A stretch of 19,663 bases of DNA from an uncultured Oscillospiraceae bacterium (lineage in GTDB: Bacteria > Bacillota > Clostridia > Oscillospirales > Oscillospiraceae): NCBI GenBank assembly GCA_958436045.1, contig CAUBIP010000025.1, forward strand, positions 1-19,663. The letters are read 5' to 3'. Position 1 is the first letter of the stretch. Each line of letters opens with the position of its first letter. The position numbers and the translations under genes are program-made. Below, one piece after another: positions 19,263-19,663 of the stretch. The notes beneath the pieces were generated by a model that did not search any database, was not told where the DNA came from, and saw only the letters and a list, made by a program, of their open reading frames with translations.

Positions 19263-19663
19263 ATGTATTATTCCGCTGGCACGTACGAATCCTTTGCCCA
19301 TCCCGAAAAGCCCAAGGATGTGGACAAAAAATCTGCCTATATCATCGGCACCGGCCTTGCTGGCCTGACGGCGGCTTTTTATCTCGTCCGCGACGGGCAG
19401 ATGAAAGGCGAGCACATCCATCTGCTGGAAAAGCTGGACCTGGCAGGCGGCAGCTGCGACGGCCGCAAGGATATTACCAAGGGCTTCTTCATGCGGGGCG
19501 GCCGGGAAATGGACAACCATTTCGAGGTCATGTGGGACACCTTCCGCGATGTCCCCTCCCTCGAGACGCCGGGCGTCTCCGTGCTGGATGAGTATTATTG
19601 GCTCAACAAGCACGACCCCAACTATTCCCTGTGCCGCGCCAGCGTGAACCGCGGCGAGGACGC
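19263..19663 (+). CDS. ohyA: Oleate hydratase (3' end outside window)
   Basis: The first 133 residues of an FAD-dependent oleate hydratase (the myosin-cross-reactive-antigen family), which adds water to the cis-9 double bond of unsaturated fatty acids to give 10-hydroxy acids, a detoxification reaction in gut bacteria. Visible hallmarks: the N-terminal YYSAGTYESFAHPEKP, the dinucleotide-binding GTGLAGLTAAFYL (about 29-41), HLLEKLDLAGGSCDG (about 54-68) and the signature MRGGREMDNHFEVMWD. The family is about 560-600 residues long, so most of the gene lies beyond the right edge. It has a strong Shine-Dalgarno and its own promoter, isolated from the TetR gene by a terminator. Confidence 0.95.
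   Translation, partial: MYYSAGTYESFAHPEKPKDVDKKSAYIIGTGLAGLTAAFYLVRDGQMKGEHIHLLEKLDLAGGSCDGRKDITKGFFMRGGREMDNHFEVMWDTFRDVPSLETPGVSVLDEYYWLNKHDPNYSLCRASVNRGED

Noticed and set aside
1..19663. CRISPR arrays, tRNA, rRNA, complete insertion sequences or a novel defence system
   Set aside because: No spaced direct repeats, cloverleaf sequences, transposase motifs or defence-type nuclease/toxin domains were found on either strand.

Overview
The window (GC-rich, about 60% by eye) reads as the chromosome of an anaerobic, spore-forming Clostridia bacterium, plausibly a gut Oscillospiraceae/Eubacteriales relative. The evidence is a spoIIAA-spoIIAB-sigF operon, cwlD and yunB (spore formers only), families typical of gut Clostridia (DUF3793, DUF4317, the small Cys-rich FeoB-associated protein) and a clostridial Crp/Fnr-ferredoxin pair. 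The genus cannot be fixed from the sequence. No rRNA, tRNA, CRISPR array or intact mobile element was found.

Layout. (1) 1-2821, + strand: the 3' part of feoB, a 50-aa Cys-rich FeoB partner and a DUF3793 gene. DUF3793 is preceded by a DtxR-type palindrome and followed by a strong terminator; together these look like an iron-acquisition module. (2) 2829-5137, - strand: a fossil dispersed repeat, an RluD-type pseudouridine synthase and a DUF4317 gene, read from a consensus sigma-A promoter with a terminator-like hairpin in its leader. (3) 5162-8178, + strand: a DUF1287 exported protein, cwlD (spore cortex muramic-lactam formation) and radA. (4) 8179-10079: the most irregular part. It has a palindrome-rich convergent intergenic region, a Xer-type tyrosine recombinase on the - strand with a roughly 150-nt leader holding an unexplained G-rich segment, a long perfect stem-loop, and an AT-rich fragment of an EcoRI-type adenine methyltransferase. 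(5) 10080-16834, - strand: pcrA-yunB-ligA, and upstream of it spoIIAA-spoIIAB-sigF. The last two spoIIA genes start with TTG and overlap the preceding gene. (6) 16851-18336: a divergent pair, a ferredoxin-like Fe-S protein (-) and a Crp/Fnr regulator (+). They share a 16-bp perfect palindrome centred exactly -41.5 from the predicted ferredoxin transcription start. (7) 18413-19663, + strand: a TetR-family regulator and the 5' part of an oleate hydratase gene, separated by a terminator and a separate promoter.

How the parts fit together: Most of the window is core housekeeping (replication and repair: ligA, pcrA, radA; rRNA modification: rlu) mixed with sporulation genes. Three small regulons can be inferred from DNA signals: iron (DtxR-like box), redox or nitrosative stress (Crp/Fnr palindrome) and fatty-acid detoxification (TetR/oleate hydratase). 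No complete novel defence or mobile system is visible. The best candidates for undescribed biology are the structured leader of the Xer recombinase, the Crp/Fnr palindrome circuit, and the attenuator-like leader of the DUF4317 gene.
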